A DNA stretch of 64,000 nt, taken from assembly GCF_003002955.1 (NCBI RefSeq), contig NZ_PVTJ01000001.1, forward strand, positions 186,001 to 250,000, written 5' to 3'. The notes under the pieces were generated by a model. That model made no database searches. It had not been told where the DNA came from and saw only the letters and a program-made list of their open reading frames with translations. Within the stretch, counting starts at the first letter, position 1; each line of letters opens with the position of its first letter. Of this stretch, positions 53,194 to 61,242 are shown in pieces. The position numbers were made by a program, and so were the translations under genes. Source of the stretch: Glycomyces artemisiae (GTDB taxonomy: Bacteria; Actinomycetota; Actinomycetes; Mycobacteriales; Micromonosporaceae).

Positions 53194-54219
53194 ATGCCGC
53201 ACAATGAGGCGGTGAGCGCCGACCTCGCCGACACCGACGCCCCCGCCGCCGAGCGCCCCCCGCGGGCCCGCCGCCGCGGGCTCACCTCCATCGAGGCCCT
53301 CGGGCTGCTCCTCGTCTTCGGCCTCACCGCCCGGCCCGGCCTCACCGACCTGTTCGCCGCCCCCGCCGCCCAGGCCTGGGCCGCGCGGTTCGTCGCCGTG
53401 TGCGTGCAGGCGTTCCCGTTCCTCGTCCTCGGCGTCGCCCTCTCCGCAGCCATCAGCGCGTTCGTGCCCGCCGGGTTCTTCCACAAGGCCGTCCCCAAGC
53501 GCACCGCGCTCGCCGTCCCCGTCGCAGGCGTCGCCGGGGCCGTGCTCCCCGCCTGCGAATGCGCCTCCGTGCCCGTCGCCGGAGCCCTCGTGCGCCGCGG
53601 CGTCGCCCCCGCCGCCGCGTTCACGTTCATGCTCGCCTCCCCGGCGATCAACCCGATCGTCGTCGTCTCCACGTTCGTGGCCTTCCCGGGGAACCCCGAG
53701 ATGGTCGCCGCACGCGTGTGCGCCTCCCTCGTGGCCGCGGTCGGCATCGGCTGGCTGTGGGCGAAGCTGGGGAAGACCGAGTGGCTGCGCCTGCCCGAGC
53801 ACCGCCACCACGACGACGGCAAATGGGCCGCGTACTGGGCCGCGATCCGCCACGACTTCCTCCACGCGGGCGGCTACCTCGTCATCGGCGCCGCCATTGC
53901 CGCGAGCCTGAACACCCTCGTCCCCGAGACGTGGCTCGCGCCGATCGCCGACAGCCCCGTCCTCGGCGTCCTCGCGCTGGCGGTCCTCGCGGTGCTCGTG
54001 TCGATCTGCTCGGAGTCGGACGCGTTCGTGGCCGCGTCCCTGACGCAGTTCTCGCCCACGGCGAAGCTCGCGTTCATGGTGGTCGGCCCGTTCATCGACG
54101 TGAAGCTCGCGGCCATGCAGGCCGGGACGTTCGGCCGCCGCTTCGCGGCCCGCTTCGCCCCCGCGGCGTTCCTGGCGGCGCTCGCCGCCGCCGCACTGAT
54201 GGGAGTGGTCTGGCTGTGA
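53194..54219 (+). CDS. DUF318/ArsP-type permease, probable metal-related transporter
   Basis: The 341-residue protein has about eight membrane helices and the conserved cores LPACECASVPVAGALVRRGV and FTFMLASPAINPIVV. The later SICSESDAFVAASLTQFSP and FMVVGPFIDVKL belong to the same family (PF03773). A His-rich cytoplasmic loop (PEHRHHDDGKW) lies between the halves and could bind metal. It forms a pair with the next gene, overlapping it by 4 nt, and the zinc uptake operon follows. Zinc or another metal is the likely substrate, by context. Starts at 53161, 53173, 53194 and 53212 are all in frame; none is decisive. Confidence 0.82.
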   Translation: MPHNEAVSADLADTDAPAAERPPRARRRGLTSIEALGLLLVFGLTARPGLTDLFAAPAAQAWAARFVAVCVQAFPFLVLGVALSAAISAFVPAGFFHKAVPKRTALAVPVAGVAGAVLPACECASVPVAGALVRRGVAPAAAFTFMLASPAINPIVVVSTFVAFPGNPEMVAARVCASLVAAVGIGWLWAKLGKTEWLRLPEHRHHDDGKWAAYWAAIRHDFLHAGGYLVIGAAIAASLNTLVPETWLAPIADSPVLGVLALAVLAVLVSICSESDAFVAASLTQFSPTAKLAFMVVGPFIDVKLAAMQAGTFGRRFAARFAPAAFLAALAAAALMGVVWL

Positions 54220-54938
54220 GACGCGACGCGCAGGCGGTGATCCTGCTCCTGGTCGGCGGCGGGATGCTGCGGCTGGCCTGGACGGGCGACTACCTCGACT
54301 ACGTGAAGCCGTACGCGTTCTGGCTCATCGTGCCTGCCGGAGTGCTGCTCGTGGCGGTCGCCGCGATCACCGGCGTCCAAGCGTGGAAGGACCGCGCGGA
54401 CTCCGGCGACGGGCACGGCCACGGGGAGCCGAAGGTCGCGTGGCTGCTGCTCGCGCCCGTGGTCGGGATGCTCCTGGTCGCCCCCGACGCGCTCGGGTCG
54501 TACGAGGCCGAGCGGACCGGCACCGTGGTGGGCGCCGAGGAGTCCCGGTCGAGCTACCCGGAGCTGCCCGACGACGTCGACCCGGTGCCGCTCACGCTCC
54601 TCGACTACGCCGCCCGCGCGATCTTCGACGAGGGCCAGACCCTGGAGGGCCACCGCATCCAGCTGCGCGGCTTCATCCTCTACGAAGGCGACGAGCCGCA
54701 GCTCGCGCGCATGGTCGTCTCCTGCTGCGCGGCCGACGCCCGGCCCGTCAAGATCGGCTTCGACTGGGCTTCTTCCAACAGCGACGTCCCGGCGGATCTG
54801 GAGCCGGACCAGTGGGTCGAGGTCGTGGGGGAGTACAGCCCGCGGCAGGGGCGCGACGAGATCAACGGCGAGCTCGTCCCGTACATCGAGGTCGAATCGA
54901 TCACCGGCATCCCCGCCCCCGACAACGAGTACCAGTAG
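54216..54938 (+). CDS. TIGR03943/DUF1980 family partner of the permease
   Basis: The 240-residue protein has two N-terminal helices (AVILLLVGGGMLRLAW; FWLIVPAGVLLVAVAAIT), a His-rich loop (GHGHGEP) and a third helix. The C-terminal outside domain carries RIQLRGFILYE, VSCCAADARPVKIGFDW and DQWVEVVGEYS, the signature of the YcgQ-like subunit that accompanies DUF318 permeases. In several bacteria this pair is under zinc control, which fits the adjacent znu-zur genes. The GTG overlaps the permease stop, so the two are made together. No Zur palindrome was seen before the pair itself. Confidence 0.85.
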   Translation: MRRDAQAVILLLVGGGMLRLAWTGDYLDYVKPYAFWLIVPAGVLLVAVAAITGVQAWKDRADSGDGHGHGEPKVAWLLLAPVVGMLLVAPDALGSYEAERTGTVVGAEESRSSYPELPDDVDPVPLTLLDYAARAIFDEGQTLEGHRIQLRGFILYEGDEPQLARMVVSCCAADARPVKIGFDWASSNSDVPADLEPDQWVEVVGEYSPRQGRDEINGELVPYIEVESITGIPAPDNEYQ

Positions 54939-55054
54939 CCACGTCACTCTTTCGCGTGATCCGGGTCATGGAGTAGCGGCAGCGCGGCCCCGGACGCGAG
55001 GCGTCGCCGCTGGTCGCGGCCGTCGTGGACGTGCGCAGCGGTCATATTAGATGT

Positions 55055-55069
55055 TGACAATGATTGTCA
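55055..55069 (+). promoter_or_regulatory. Zur operator of the znu operon
   Basis: TGACAAT-G-ATTGTCA is a perfect 7-1-7 inverted repeat matching actinobacterial Zur boxes. It lies 20 nt before the znuA start, just downstream of a TATTAG -10-like sequence, so bound Zur-Zn would block transcription start. Confidence 0.85.
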
Positions 55070-55089
55070 TGACGGAGCAAGGTTCAAGC

Positions 55090-56085
55090 ATGCGCCGATC
55101 CAGCTTGCTCATCCTCCCCATCGCCGGCCTCGCCGCCGCCGGCACCCTCGCCGCGTGCGGGGGCCAAGGCGGCTCCGACGACGGCACCACCGGCGTCGTC
55201 GCCGCGTTCTACCCCCTCGCCTACGCCGCCGAGCAGGTCGGCGGCAACAACGTCAACGTCACCAACCTCACCCCCGCCGGCCAGGAACCCCACGACCTCG
55301 AACTCTCCCCCTCCGACATCGCCGAGATCGAAGAGGCCGACTACATCGTCTACCTCAAGGGCTTCATCCCCGAGCTCGACGCCGCCATCGAGGAGTACGC
55401 CCCCGACAAGGCCCTCGACGTGTCCACCGCCGTCGAAACCATCGGCTACGACTCCACCCAGGTCTTCGAAGACGACCACGCGGACGAGCACGCCGACGAG
55501 ACCGCGGACGAGCACGCCGAGGAGGAGGGCGAGGAGCACGAGCACGAAGCACTCGAAGGCACCGACCCCCACGTCTGGCTCGACCCGGTCCGCTACGCCC
55601 AGATCGGCCAGGCCATCGCCGACGGCCTCGCCGGGATCGACGACGCCAACGCCGACGACTACAAGACCGCCGCCGACGCGTTCACCGCCGACCTCACCGA
55701 ACTCGACGCCGAGTTCACCGACGGCCTCGCGAACCGCACCGGCGACGCCATCGTCACCTCCCACGCCGCGTTCGGCTACCTCGCCGACCGCTACGGCCTC
55801 ACCCAGGTCGCCATCTCCGGCCTCAGCCCCGACCAGGAGCCCGACTCCCAGCGCATGGCCGACGTCGCCCACTACGTCGAGGAGAACGGGATCACCACGA
55901 TCTTCTTCGAGACCCTCGTGTCCCCCGACATCGCCGACACCCTCGCCGCCGAATCCGGCGCCACCACCGCCGTCCTCAACCCGCTCGAAGGGCTCACCGA
56001 CGAGCAGGTCGACGCCGGAGAGGACTACTTCACTGTGATGCGCGAGAACCTCGCCGAGTTGCAGACCGCCCTGGGCGCGGCGTAA
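55090..56085 (+). CDS. znuA: Zinc ABC transporter substrate-binding lipoprotein
   Basis: The 331-residue product has a lipoprotein signal (LPIAGLAAAGTLAACGG; Cys at about 21). It belongs to the cluster A-I metal-binding family: AAFYPLAYAAEQVGG, PHDLELSPSDIAEIEEADY, then an acidic His-rich loop (DDHADEHADETADEHAEEE and EHEHEA) typical of zinc-specific proteins. DPHVWLDPVRYAQI and TSHAAFGYLADRYGL supply further metal ligands. ATG 55090 is preferred: GGAGCAAGG precedes it, and the upstream in-frame ATGs fall inside the Zur operator. Confidence 0.95.
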   Translation: MRRSSLLILPIAGLAAAGTLAACGGQGGSDDGTTGVVAAFYPLAYAAEQVGGNNVNVTNLTPAGQEPHDLELSPSDIAEIEEADYIVYLKGFIPELDAAIEEYAPDKALDVSTAVETIGYDSTQVFEDDHADEHADETADEHAEEEGEEHEHEALEGTDPHVWLDPVRYAQIGQAIADGLAGIDDANADDYKTAADAFTADLTELDAEFTDGLANRTGDAIVTSHAAFGYLADRYGLTQVAISGLSPDQEPDSQRMADVAHYVEENGITTIFFETLVSPDIADTLAAESGATTAVLNPLEGLTDEQVDAGEDYFTVMRENLAELQTALGAA

Positions 56086-56100
56086 GGCAGCATTAGGCCA

Positions 56101-56865
56101 ATGCCCGTCCTCACCGTCCGCGGCGCGACCGTCTCCTACGGCGGTCGCGCCGTCGTCCGCGGCGCCGACCTCGCCGTCGCCCCCGGAGAGGCCGTCGCCC
56201 TCATGGGCGCCAACGGCTCCGGGAAGTCCACGCTCATCAAGGCCGTCGCCGGACTCGTCCCGCTCGCGGGCGGCACGATCGAGCTGTTCGGCACCCCGCA
56301 GAAGCGCTTCCGCGACTGGAGGCGCATCGGCTACGTGCCCCAGCGCACCGGCGCCGCCTCCGGTGTCCCCTCCACCGCCGCCGAGGTCGTCTCCCAGGGC
56401 CGCCTCGCCCACCGGCTCCTCGGCATGCCCGCCCGCCGCGCCGACCGCGACGCCGTCGCCCGCAGCCTCGCCGAAGTCGGCCTCGCCGACCACGCCCACT
56501 GCTCCGTCGACACGCTCTCGGGCGGCCAGCAGCAGCGCGTCCTCATCGCCCGCGCCCTCGCCACCGACCCCGACCTCCTCATCATGGACGAGCCCACGGT
56601 AGGGGTCGACGCCGAGACGCAGACCGCGCTCGCCGCCGTCATCGCCGACCGGATCGACGCCGGGTGCGCGGTCCTCCTCGTCACCCACGAGCTCGGCCCG
56701 CTCACCGACCGCCTCGACCGCGCCGTCGTCCTCGCCGACGGGAAGGTCGTCCACGACGGCGCGCCCCCGCGCCCGGTCGGCGAGCACGCCGACCCCGCGC
56801 ACGAACACGTGCATCCGCACGCCAACGGCCACAACGGCACCGACGACCTCTGGGGCGGCAAGTGA
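56101..56865 (+). CDS. znuC: Zinc ABC transporter ATP-binding protein
   Basis: The 254-residue ATPase has Walker A GANGSGKSTLIKAVAGL, signature TLSGGQQQRVLIARAL, Walker B LLIMDEPTVGVD and the switch His in LLVTHELGPL. The C-terminus is unusually His-rich (HADPAHEHVHPHANGHN), which could buffer or sense zinc at the cytoplasmic side. It lies 15 nt after znuA and overlaps znuB by 4 nt. Confidence 0.95.
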   Translation: MPVLTVRGATVSYGGRAVVRGADLAVAPGEAVALMGANGSGKSTLIKAVAGLVPLAGGTIELFGTPQKRFRDWRRIGYVPQRTGAASGVPSTAAEVVSQGRLAHRLLGMPARRADRDAVARSLAEVGLADHAHCSVDTLSGGQQQRVLIARALATDPDLLIMDEPTVGVDAETQTALAAVIADRIDAGCAVLLVTHELGPLTDRLDRAVVLADGKVVHDGAPPRPVGEHADPAHEHVHPHANGHNGTDDLWGGK

Positions 56866-57746
56866 TCCTCGACTACTTCCAGTACGAGTTCATGCAGCGC
56901 GCCCTGCTCAGCGCGCTCGTCGTCGGCCTGTGCGCGCCCACCGTGGGCGTGTTCCTCGTACAGAAGCGCCTCGCGCTCATCGGCGACGGCCTCGGCCACG
57001 TCGCGCTCACCGGCGTCGCCGTCGGCTTCCTCACCGGCGCCGCGCCCGTGTGGACCACCCTCGCGGTCACCGTCGCCGCCGCCGTCGTCATGGAGCTGCT
57101 GCGCGCCAAGTCCAAGACCTCCGGCGACGTCGCGCTCGCGATGCTCTTCTACGGCGGCCTCGCGGGCGGCGTCTACCTCACCGGCATCGCCTCCGACAAG
57201 GGCGTCGCGAACCTCCAGCAGTACCTGTTCGGGTCGCTCCTGACCGCCGGATGGTCCGAGGTGTGGACCATCGTCATCGGCGGCGCCGCCGTCGCCGCGC
57301 TCATGCTGGTCCTGCGGCCCTGGCTCACCGCGATCTGCGCCGACGAGCAGTACGCGCGCGTCTCCGGCCTGCCCGTCGCCGCCCTCAACCTGCTCCTGCT
57401 CGTCACCACCGCCGTCACGGTCTCGGTGTCGATGCGCGCGGTCGGCATCCTCCTGGTCAGCGCCCTCCTGGTGATCCCCGTGGTCACGGTCCAGCAGTTC
57501 ACGCGCTCGTTCAAGGCCACCATGTTCGCGTCGATGGCCGCCGGGTTCCTCATCTCCGGCGCCGGGGTCCTCACCTCCGCGGCCCAGGACGTGCCGCCCG
57601 GCGCGACCATCGTGCTCATCGGCGTCGCCGTGTTCCTCGTTACCGCCGTCGCCGCGGCCCTGACCCGCCGCGTGCGCCAGACCCGCCGCGCCCACCTGCC
57701 CCCCGAAGGCGAGCCGCTCGAAGTCGAACTCCCCGCGAACGCATGA
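56862..57746 (+). CDS. znuB: Zinc ABC transporter permease
   Basis: The 294-residue permease has about eight to nine helices and the ABC-3 family motifs ALLSALVVGLCAPTVGVFLVQKR, LIGDGLGHVALTGVAVG and RAVGILLVSALLVIPVVT. The GTG overlaps the znuC stop. The C-terminal tail is basic. It completes the high-affinity zinc importer. Its last bases overlap an ATG that would extend the ArsR-type gene; the leaderless GTG at 57800 is preferred for that gene. Confidence 0.94.
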   Translation: MILDYFQYEFMQRALLSALVVGLCAPTVGVFLVQKRLALIGDGLGHVALTGVAVGFLTGAAPVWTTLAVTVAAAVVMELLRAKSKTSGDVALAMLFYGGLAGGVYLTGIASDKGVANLQQYLFGSLLTAGWSEVWTIVIGGAAVAALMLVLRPWLTAICADEQYARVSGLPVAALNLLLLVTTAVTVSVSMRAVGILLVSALLVIPVVTVQQFTRSFKATMFASMAAGFLISGAGVLTSAAQDVPPGATIVLIGVAVFLVTAVAAALTRRVRQTRRAHLPPEGEPLEVELPANA

Positions 57747-57787
57747 CCGCGGCGGCACCTGGGACCTCACCGGGCCCGGCGACGCGA

Positions 57788-57793
57788 TATTTT
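57788..57793 (+). promoter_or_regulatory. -10-like hexamer for leaderless smtB-zur
   Basis: TATTTT ends 6 nt before the GTG at 57800 in otherwise GC-rich DNA. It would let the two regulators be transcribed independently of the Zur-repressed znu promoter. Confidence 0.6.
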
Positions 57794-57799
57794 TGCGGA

Positions 57800-58117
57800 G
57801 TGCGGACCGAGACCGAGCTAGCCGAAGAATCCACGCCCGCCGACTACGAGTCGGCGGGGGAGCTGCTGCGCGCGCTGGCGGCGCCGCTGCGGATCGCGAT
57901 CGTCATGGAGCTGGCCGCGGGCCCCAAGTACGTGCACCAGATCGTGGAGACCCTCGGCGTCACGCAGCCGCTCGTCTCGCAGCACCTGCGGGTCCTGCGC
58001 GGCGCGGGGATCGTCCGCGGCACCAGGTCGGGCCGGGAGATCTCCTACTCGCTCATCGACGACCACATCGCGCACATCGTCACCGACGCCGTCAACCACG
58101 CGAGGGAGGAGCACTAG
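57800..58117 (+). CDS. smtB: ArsR/SmtB-family zinc-responsive repressor
   Basis: The 105-residue winged-helix protein has ELLRALAAPLRIAIVMELAAGP, a recognition helix GVTQPLVSQHLRVLRGAGIV and the wing RGTRSGREISYSLI. The alpha-5 zinc site DxH-X10-HxxE is fully present in DDHIAHIVTDAVNHAREEH, so the protein should release DNA when zinc binds. smtB-zur is the arrangement of Rv2358-Rv2359 in M. tuberculosis, where SmtB represses zur at low zinc. An alternative ATG at 57743 overlaps the znuB stop. The stop overlaps the zur start by one base. Confidence 0.9.
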   Translation: MRTETELAEESTPADYESAGELLRALAAPLRIAIVMELAAGPKYVHQIVETLGVTQPLVSQHLRVLRGAGIVRGTRSGREISYSLIDDHIAHIVTDAVNHAREEH

Positions 58118-58542
58118 TGGCGACCAAGCCCCCGGCCGAGAACATGGCCAGGTCCACCAAGCAGCGGACCGCGATCCTCGACCTGCTCGAACACGACGAC
58201 GCGTTCCGCAGCGCCCAGGACCTCCACGCGATCCTCCGCGACGCCGGGTCGAAGATCGGCCTGACCACGGTCTACCGCACCCTCCAGGCGTTCGCCGAGG
58301 CCGACATCGTCGACGTCATGCGCCTGCCCGGCGGCGACCACCTGTACCGGCTGTGCTCCGCCGAGGAGCACCACCACCACCTCGTGTGCCGCTCCTGCGG
58401 GAAGACCGCGGAGGTCGCCGGACCCACGGTCGAGCGCTGGGCGAACAAGGTCGCGGCCGAGCACGGCTTCACCGACGTGGGGCACACGCTCGAACTCCAC
58501 GGCCTCTGCGCCGACTGCTCGCGTGCCGCGACCGGACAGTAG
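58117..58542 (+). CDS. zur: Zinc uptake regulator Zur (Fur family)
   Basis: The 141-residue repressor has the Fur winged helix (RSTKQRTAILDLLEHDDAFRSAQDLHAIL; KIGLTTVYRTLQAFAEADIVD). The metal region HHHHLVCRSCGKTAEV and the C-terminal CADC supply structural and regulatory zinc ligands. With zinc bound it should repress the znu operon through the palindrome at 55055. The GTG overlaps the smtB stop (TAGTG) and has GGAGG upstream; an ATG nine codons later is less likely. Confidence 0.95.
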   Translation: MATKPPAENMARSTKQRTAILDLLEHDDAFRSAQDLHAILRDAGSKIGLTTVYRTLQAFAEADIVDVMRLPGGDHLYRLCSAEEHHHHLVCRSCGKTAEVAGPTVERWANKVAAEHGFTDVGHTLELHGLCADCSRAATGQ

Positions 58543-58545
58543 GGT
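58540..58545 (+). promoter_or_regulatory. -10-like hexamer for the gene at 58553
   Basis: TAGGGT overlaps the zur stop and ends 7 nt before the GTG at 58553, the leaderless layout. Confidence 0.4.
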
Positions 58546-58552
58546 AGGCAGC

Positions 58553-58924
58553 GTGCTGGTTGTATATCGTTTCGCCGTAACCGAAGGCGAGACGGAGACC
58601 TTCTCGCGCGACGCCGGGGACGCCCTCGCGGCGCTCGCCTCCTGCGGCGGCTACGTGCGCGGGGGCCTGGGCCGTGCGCTGGACGACTTCGACACCGACG
58701 ACGCGGTGTGGATGCTGTGGACCGAGTGGGACGACGTCGGCTCCTACCGCCGGTCCCTCTCGAACTTCCAGGTGAAGATGGCGACCCCGCTGCTGTCCCG
58801 GGCCCTGCCCGAGGCGTCCGGGTTCGAGGTCCTCGCCGAGTGCGCCCCTGGTGAGCAGCCGCGCCGCACCGGCTCCGACCGCGAGGCGGACCCCGAGACC
58901 GCCCGCCGGGAGGCCGCCCGATGA
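58553..58924 (+). CDS. Antibiotic-biosynthesis-monooxygenase-like dimeric alpha-beta barrel protein
   Basis: The 123-residue protein begins VLVVYRFAVTEGETETFSRDAGDALAALASC and continues with VRGGLGRALDDFDTDDAVWMLWTEWDDVGSYRRSL, the pattern of ABM-fold proteins (ferredoxin-like alpha-beta barrel dimers). A charged C-terminal tail of about 30 residues is added. Comparable small genes follow zur in other actinobacteria, but no function is fixed. Heme or quinone-related oxygenation is the family theme. The stop overlaps the next gene by 4 nt (ATGA). Confidence 0.75.
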   Translation: MLVVYRFAVTEGETETFSRDAGDALAALASCGGYVRGGLGRALDDFDTDDAVWMLWTEWDDVGSYRRSLSNFQVKMATPLLSRALPEASGFEVLAECAPGEQPRRTGSDREADPETARREAAR

Positions 58925-59832
58925 GCGACCGCGACGCCGCGCGCCCCGACGGGGACGCGCAACCGGAGCCTGAACCGCGGCCCGAGGCAGCCGCGAGCGA
59001 ACCGGCCCCCGAGCGGGTTCGCGACGACTCCCCGGCGCCCGAGCTCGTCGAACACATCGAGCCCCCGCAGCCGGTCCCCGACCGCGAGCCAGCGCCCGAG
59101 CCCGAGGCGCCCGCGCAGCACGACACCGGGCCGATCGAGGTCGAGCCGCACACGTCCGTCGAGGCCGTCGCCGAACCGGCCGCGCCCGCGCAGATCGCCC
59201 CCGAGCCCGGGGCCGCCCCGATCCCGTTCGAGCCCGAGCCGTCCGTCCCCGAACCGCCCGCGCCGGTCGCATCCAGCGCTGATGCGGACCTGGGCACCGC
59301 TGACACGCTCGCGCTCCCGCCGACGACCGCGGCCGTCGAGCCCACCCCGGTGACCTCGTCCGCGCCGCCGCCCCCCACCGGCGTGCCGGTGCCGTTCGCG
59401 GCCCCGCCCACCGAGCGCAACGGCGGGCGCCTCGCGCTCAAGCTGAGCCTCGGCATCGGCGGCGGCTTCCTGCTCGTGACGGCCGTGGTCGTCGCCGTCG
59501 TCGTCGCGATGGCGACGTTCACTCGGTCCCTCAGCGAGGAGATCGTCGACACCGCCGACTCCTTCATCGCCGAGCTCGCCGACGAGGACTGGGACGCCGC
59601 GTACGCGATGCTCTGCGCCGACCTGCGCGACCGCCCGGCCGACGACTACATCGCCGAATGGGAGTCGTGGGACGCGGCCACCGCCGAGGTCCAGCCCTTG
59701 GGCTACAACGACGTCGACGTGCGGGTCCGTCTCTCGGACGGTTCCCAGATCGCGCTCGTCGTCCCCGTCGAGCAGGCCGACCAGACGATCGGCACCAGCA
59801 TCTGCGGCTGGTACGACGTCACCACCGATTAG
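58921..59832 (+). CDS. Membrane-anchored protein with Pro/Glu-rich cytoplasmic region and DUF4878-like outer domain
   Basis: The 303-residue protein has a disordered N-terminal half (about 1-165) rich in Pro, Glu and Ala. One helix follows at about 180-200 (GGGFLLVTAVVVAVVVAMA), and an outside domain of about 95 residues. That domain (TADSFIAELADEDWDAAYAMLCADLRDRPADDYIAEWE) resembles NTF2-like or DUF4878 domains of actinobacterial surface proteins and has two cysteines that may pair. It is translationally coupled to the monooxygenase-like gene. Function unknown. The gene converges on the membrane protein at 59833, with no gap between the stops. Confidence 0.75.
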   Translation: MSDRDAARPDGDAQPEPEPRPEAAASEPAPERVRDDSPAPELVEHIEPPQPVPDREPAPEPEAPAQHDTGPIEVEPHTSVEAVAEPAAPAQIAPEPGAAPIPFEPEPSVPEPPAPVASSADADLGTADTLALPPTTAAVEPTPVTSSAPPPPTGVPVPFAAPPTERNGGRLALKLSLGIGGGFLLVTAVVVAVVVAMATFTRSLSEEIVDTADSFIAELADEDWDAAYAMLCADLRDRPADDYIAEWESWDAATAEVQPLGYNDVDVRVRLSDGSQIALVVPVEQADQTIGTSICGWYDVTTD

Positions 59833-61068
59833 CTAGCCGCTGTAGGGCGGCTGCGGCGAGTACGGCTGCGGCGGCTGCTGCGGTCCCGGCGCTCCCGGGT
59901 ACTGCTGCTGTTGCGGGTACGCCCCCTGCTGGGGCGGCGGCCCGTACGGCGCCTGCACGACCACGACGAGCGCCGCCGCGCCCTTCCCGGGCGTCCAGGA
60001 TCGCACGCCGGGCGTGAGCACCGCGATGAACAGGGCGATGAGCAGGGCGGCGATGAGGAGCTGGCGCGATAGGCCGATCACCCACTGGGTCTTCTCCGGC
60101 GGGAGCGCGTACGCGCTGTACCTGACGAAGTCCATGGTCTGCGCGACGGCGATCGCTCCCCAGGGGAGCGCCAGGATCGAGGTCCACACGATCGTGAACA
60201 CGCGCGCGCCGAACGAGCCGCGCAGGACCCCGAGCGCGGTGATGAGCGCGAACACGGCGGCGAGGACGCCCGCCGCGGCGGTGACGAGGACGAGTCCGGT
60301 CCCGTACCCGAAGGCCATGTACTCGATGCCGTAGCCGCCGTTGTTCATCGCGATGAGCGACCGGATCGAGCCGAACCCGGCCCAGGCGGTCAGCGCGACG
60401 AGCAGGCCCGCGAGGACCGCGGCGAACGTCGCCGCCCCCGGCCGCGTCGCGGGCCGCTCGGGGCCTGCGCCCGGAGCGAAGCCGCCCGGCGCGCCGGGGA
60501 GCTGCACTTCGCCTCTTTGGATGCGGTGCATGAGGATCCATTGCCGCGCGGACTTGGAGCACAGGAGGCCCAGGAGCGTTCCGTACAGGCCGGCGAGGAC
60601 GATGCCGACGAGCAGCGAGACCCACCCGGTCTCGATGAAGATGATCCCGAAGACGATCGCGACGGAGCTGAGCGCCAGGCCGAGGATCGCGGAGACGAGC
60701 GACCAGATCCACGCCCACCGCTTGCCGCGGGTGATGTGGATGCCGGAGGCGAGCGCCTGGACCGTCGAGTACACGGCGAACGCGAGCCCGATGAGGCTGA
60801 ACGGGTTGAAGTAGCTGACCAGGCCGATCGCCGAGCCGATGTCGCCGATCCCGGCGAGGGCCGTGAAGATCCACAGGATGACCTGGATGCCGGTGATCGT
60901 GCCGGGCTTCGCCATCGACATCGCGGGCGGCGGGGCCTGCCCGGGGAGCGGCTGGTCTGGGCGCAGCTGCACCGGGCCGTACGCGCCGCCGGGGCCCGCC
61001 TGTTGTGGCGGCGGCGCGGGCTGGTACTGGAGGTGCATCCGGTCGGGCGGCGGGGGCGGGAAGGTCAT
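59833..61068 (-). CDS. Multi-helix membrane protein with Pro/Gln-rich termini
   Basis: The 411-residue protein has a Pro/Gln-rich first 50 residues (MTFPPPPPDRMHLQYQPAPP). The first half has about four helices (TGIQVILWIFTALAGIGDI to LLVGIVLAGLYGTLLGLL) and the second half another four or more. The C-terminus is rich in Pro, Gln and Tyr. The motif RQWILMHRIQRGE after the fourth helix is basic and may face the cytoplasm. No known transporter signature is visible. The repeat-like halves suggest an internal duplication, but that cannot be proven by eye. It is divergent from the HSP90-like gene. Confidence 0.75.
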   Translation of the reverse strand: MTFPPPPPDRMHLQYQPAPPPQQAGPGGAYGPVQLRPDQPLPGQAPPPAMSMAKPGTITGIQVILWIFTALAGIGDIGSAIGLVSYFNPFSLIGLAFAVYSTVQALASGIHITRGKRWAWIWSLVSAILGLALSSVAIVFGIIFIETGWVSLLVGIVLAGLYGTLLGLLCSKSARQWILMHRIQRGEVQLPGAPGGFAPGAGPERPATRPGAATFAAVLAGLLVALTAWAGFGSIRSLIAMNNGGYGIEYMAFGYGTGLVLVTAAAGVLAAVFALITALGVLRGSFGARVFTIVWTSILALPWGAIAVAQTMDFVRYSAYALPPEKTQWVIGLSRQLLIAALLIALFIAVLTPGVRSWTPGKGAAALVVVVQAPYGPPPQQGAYPQQQQYPGAPGPQQPPQPYSPQPPYSG

Positions 61069-61242
61069 CGGGGCGGGTTCCTCGCGATCGAGCGGTGCGT
61101 ACGCGGTTGCGTAGCGGCCACCTTACCGGAAGCGGGCCGCCGCGGCCGCCCGCTCCGAGCGGGGTTTTCACGCGCCCTGGGGGAGCGGCGGTTTGCTAGT
61201 CTGACTGTCGCTGAACGACCTCCGATCAGAGCAGGACGCGCC

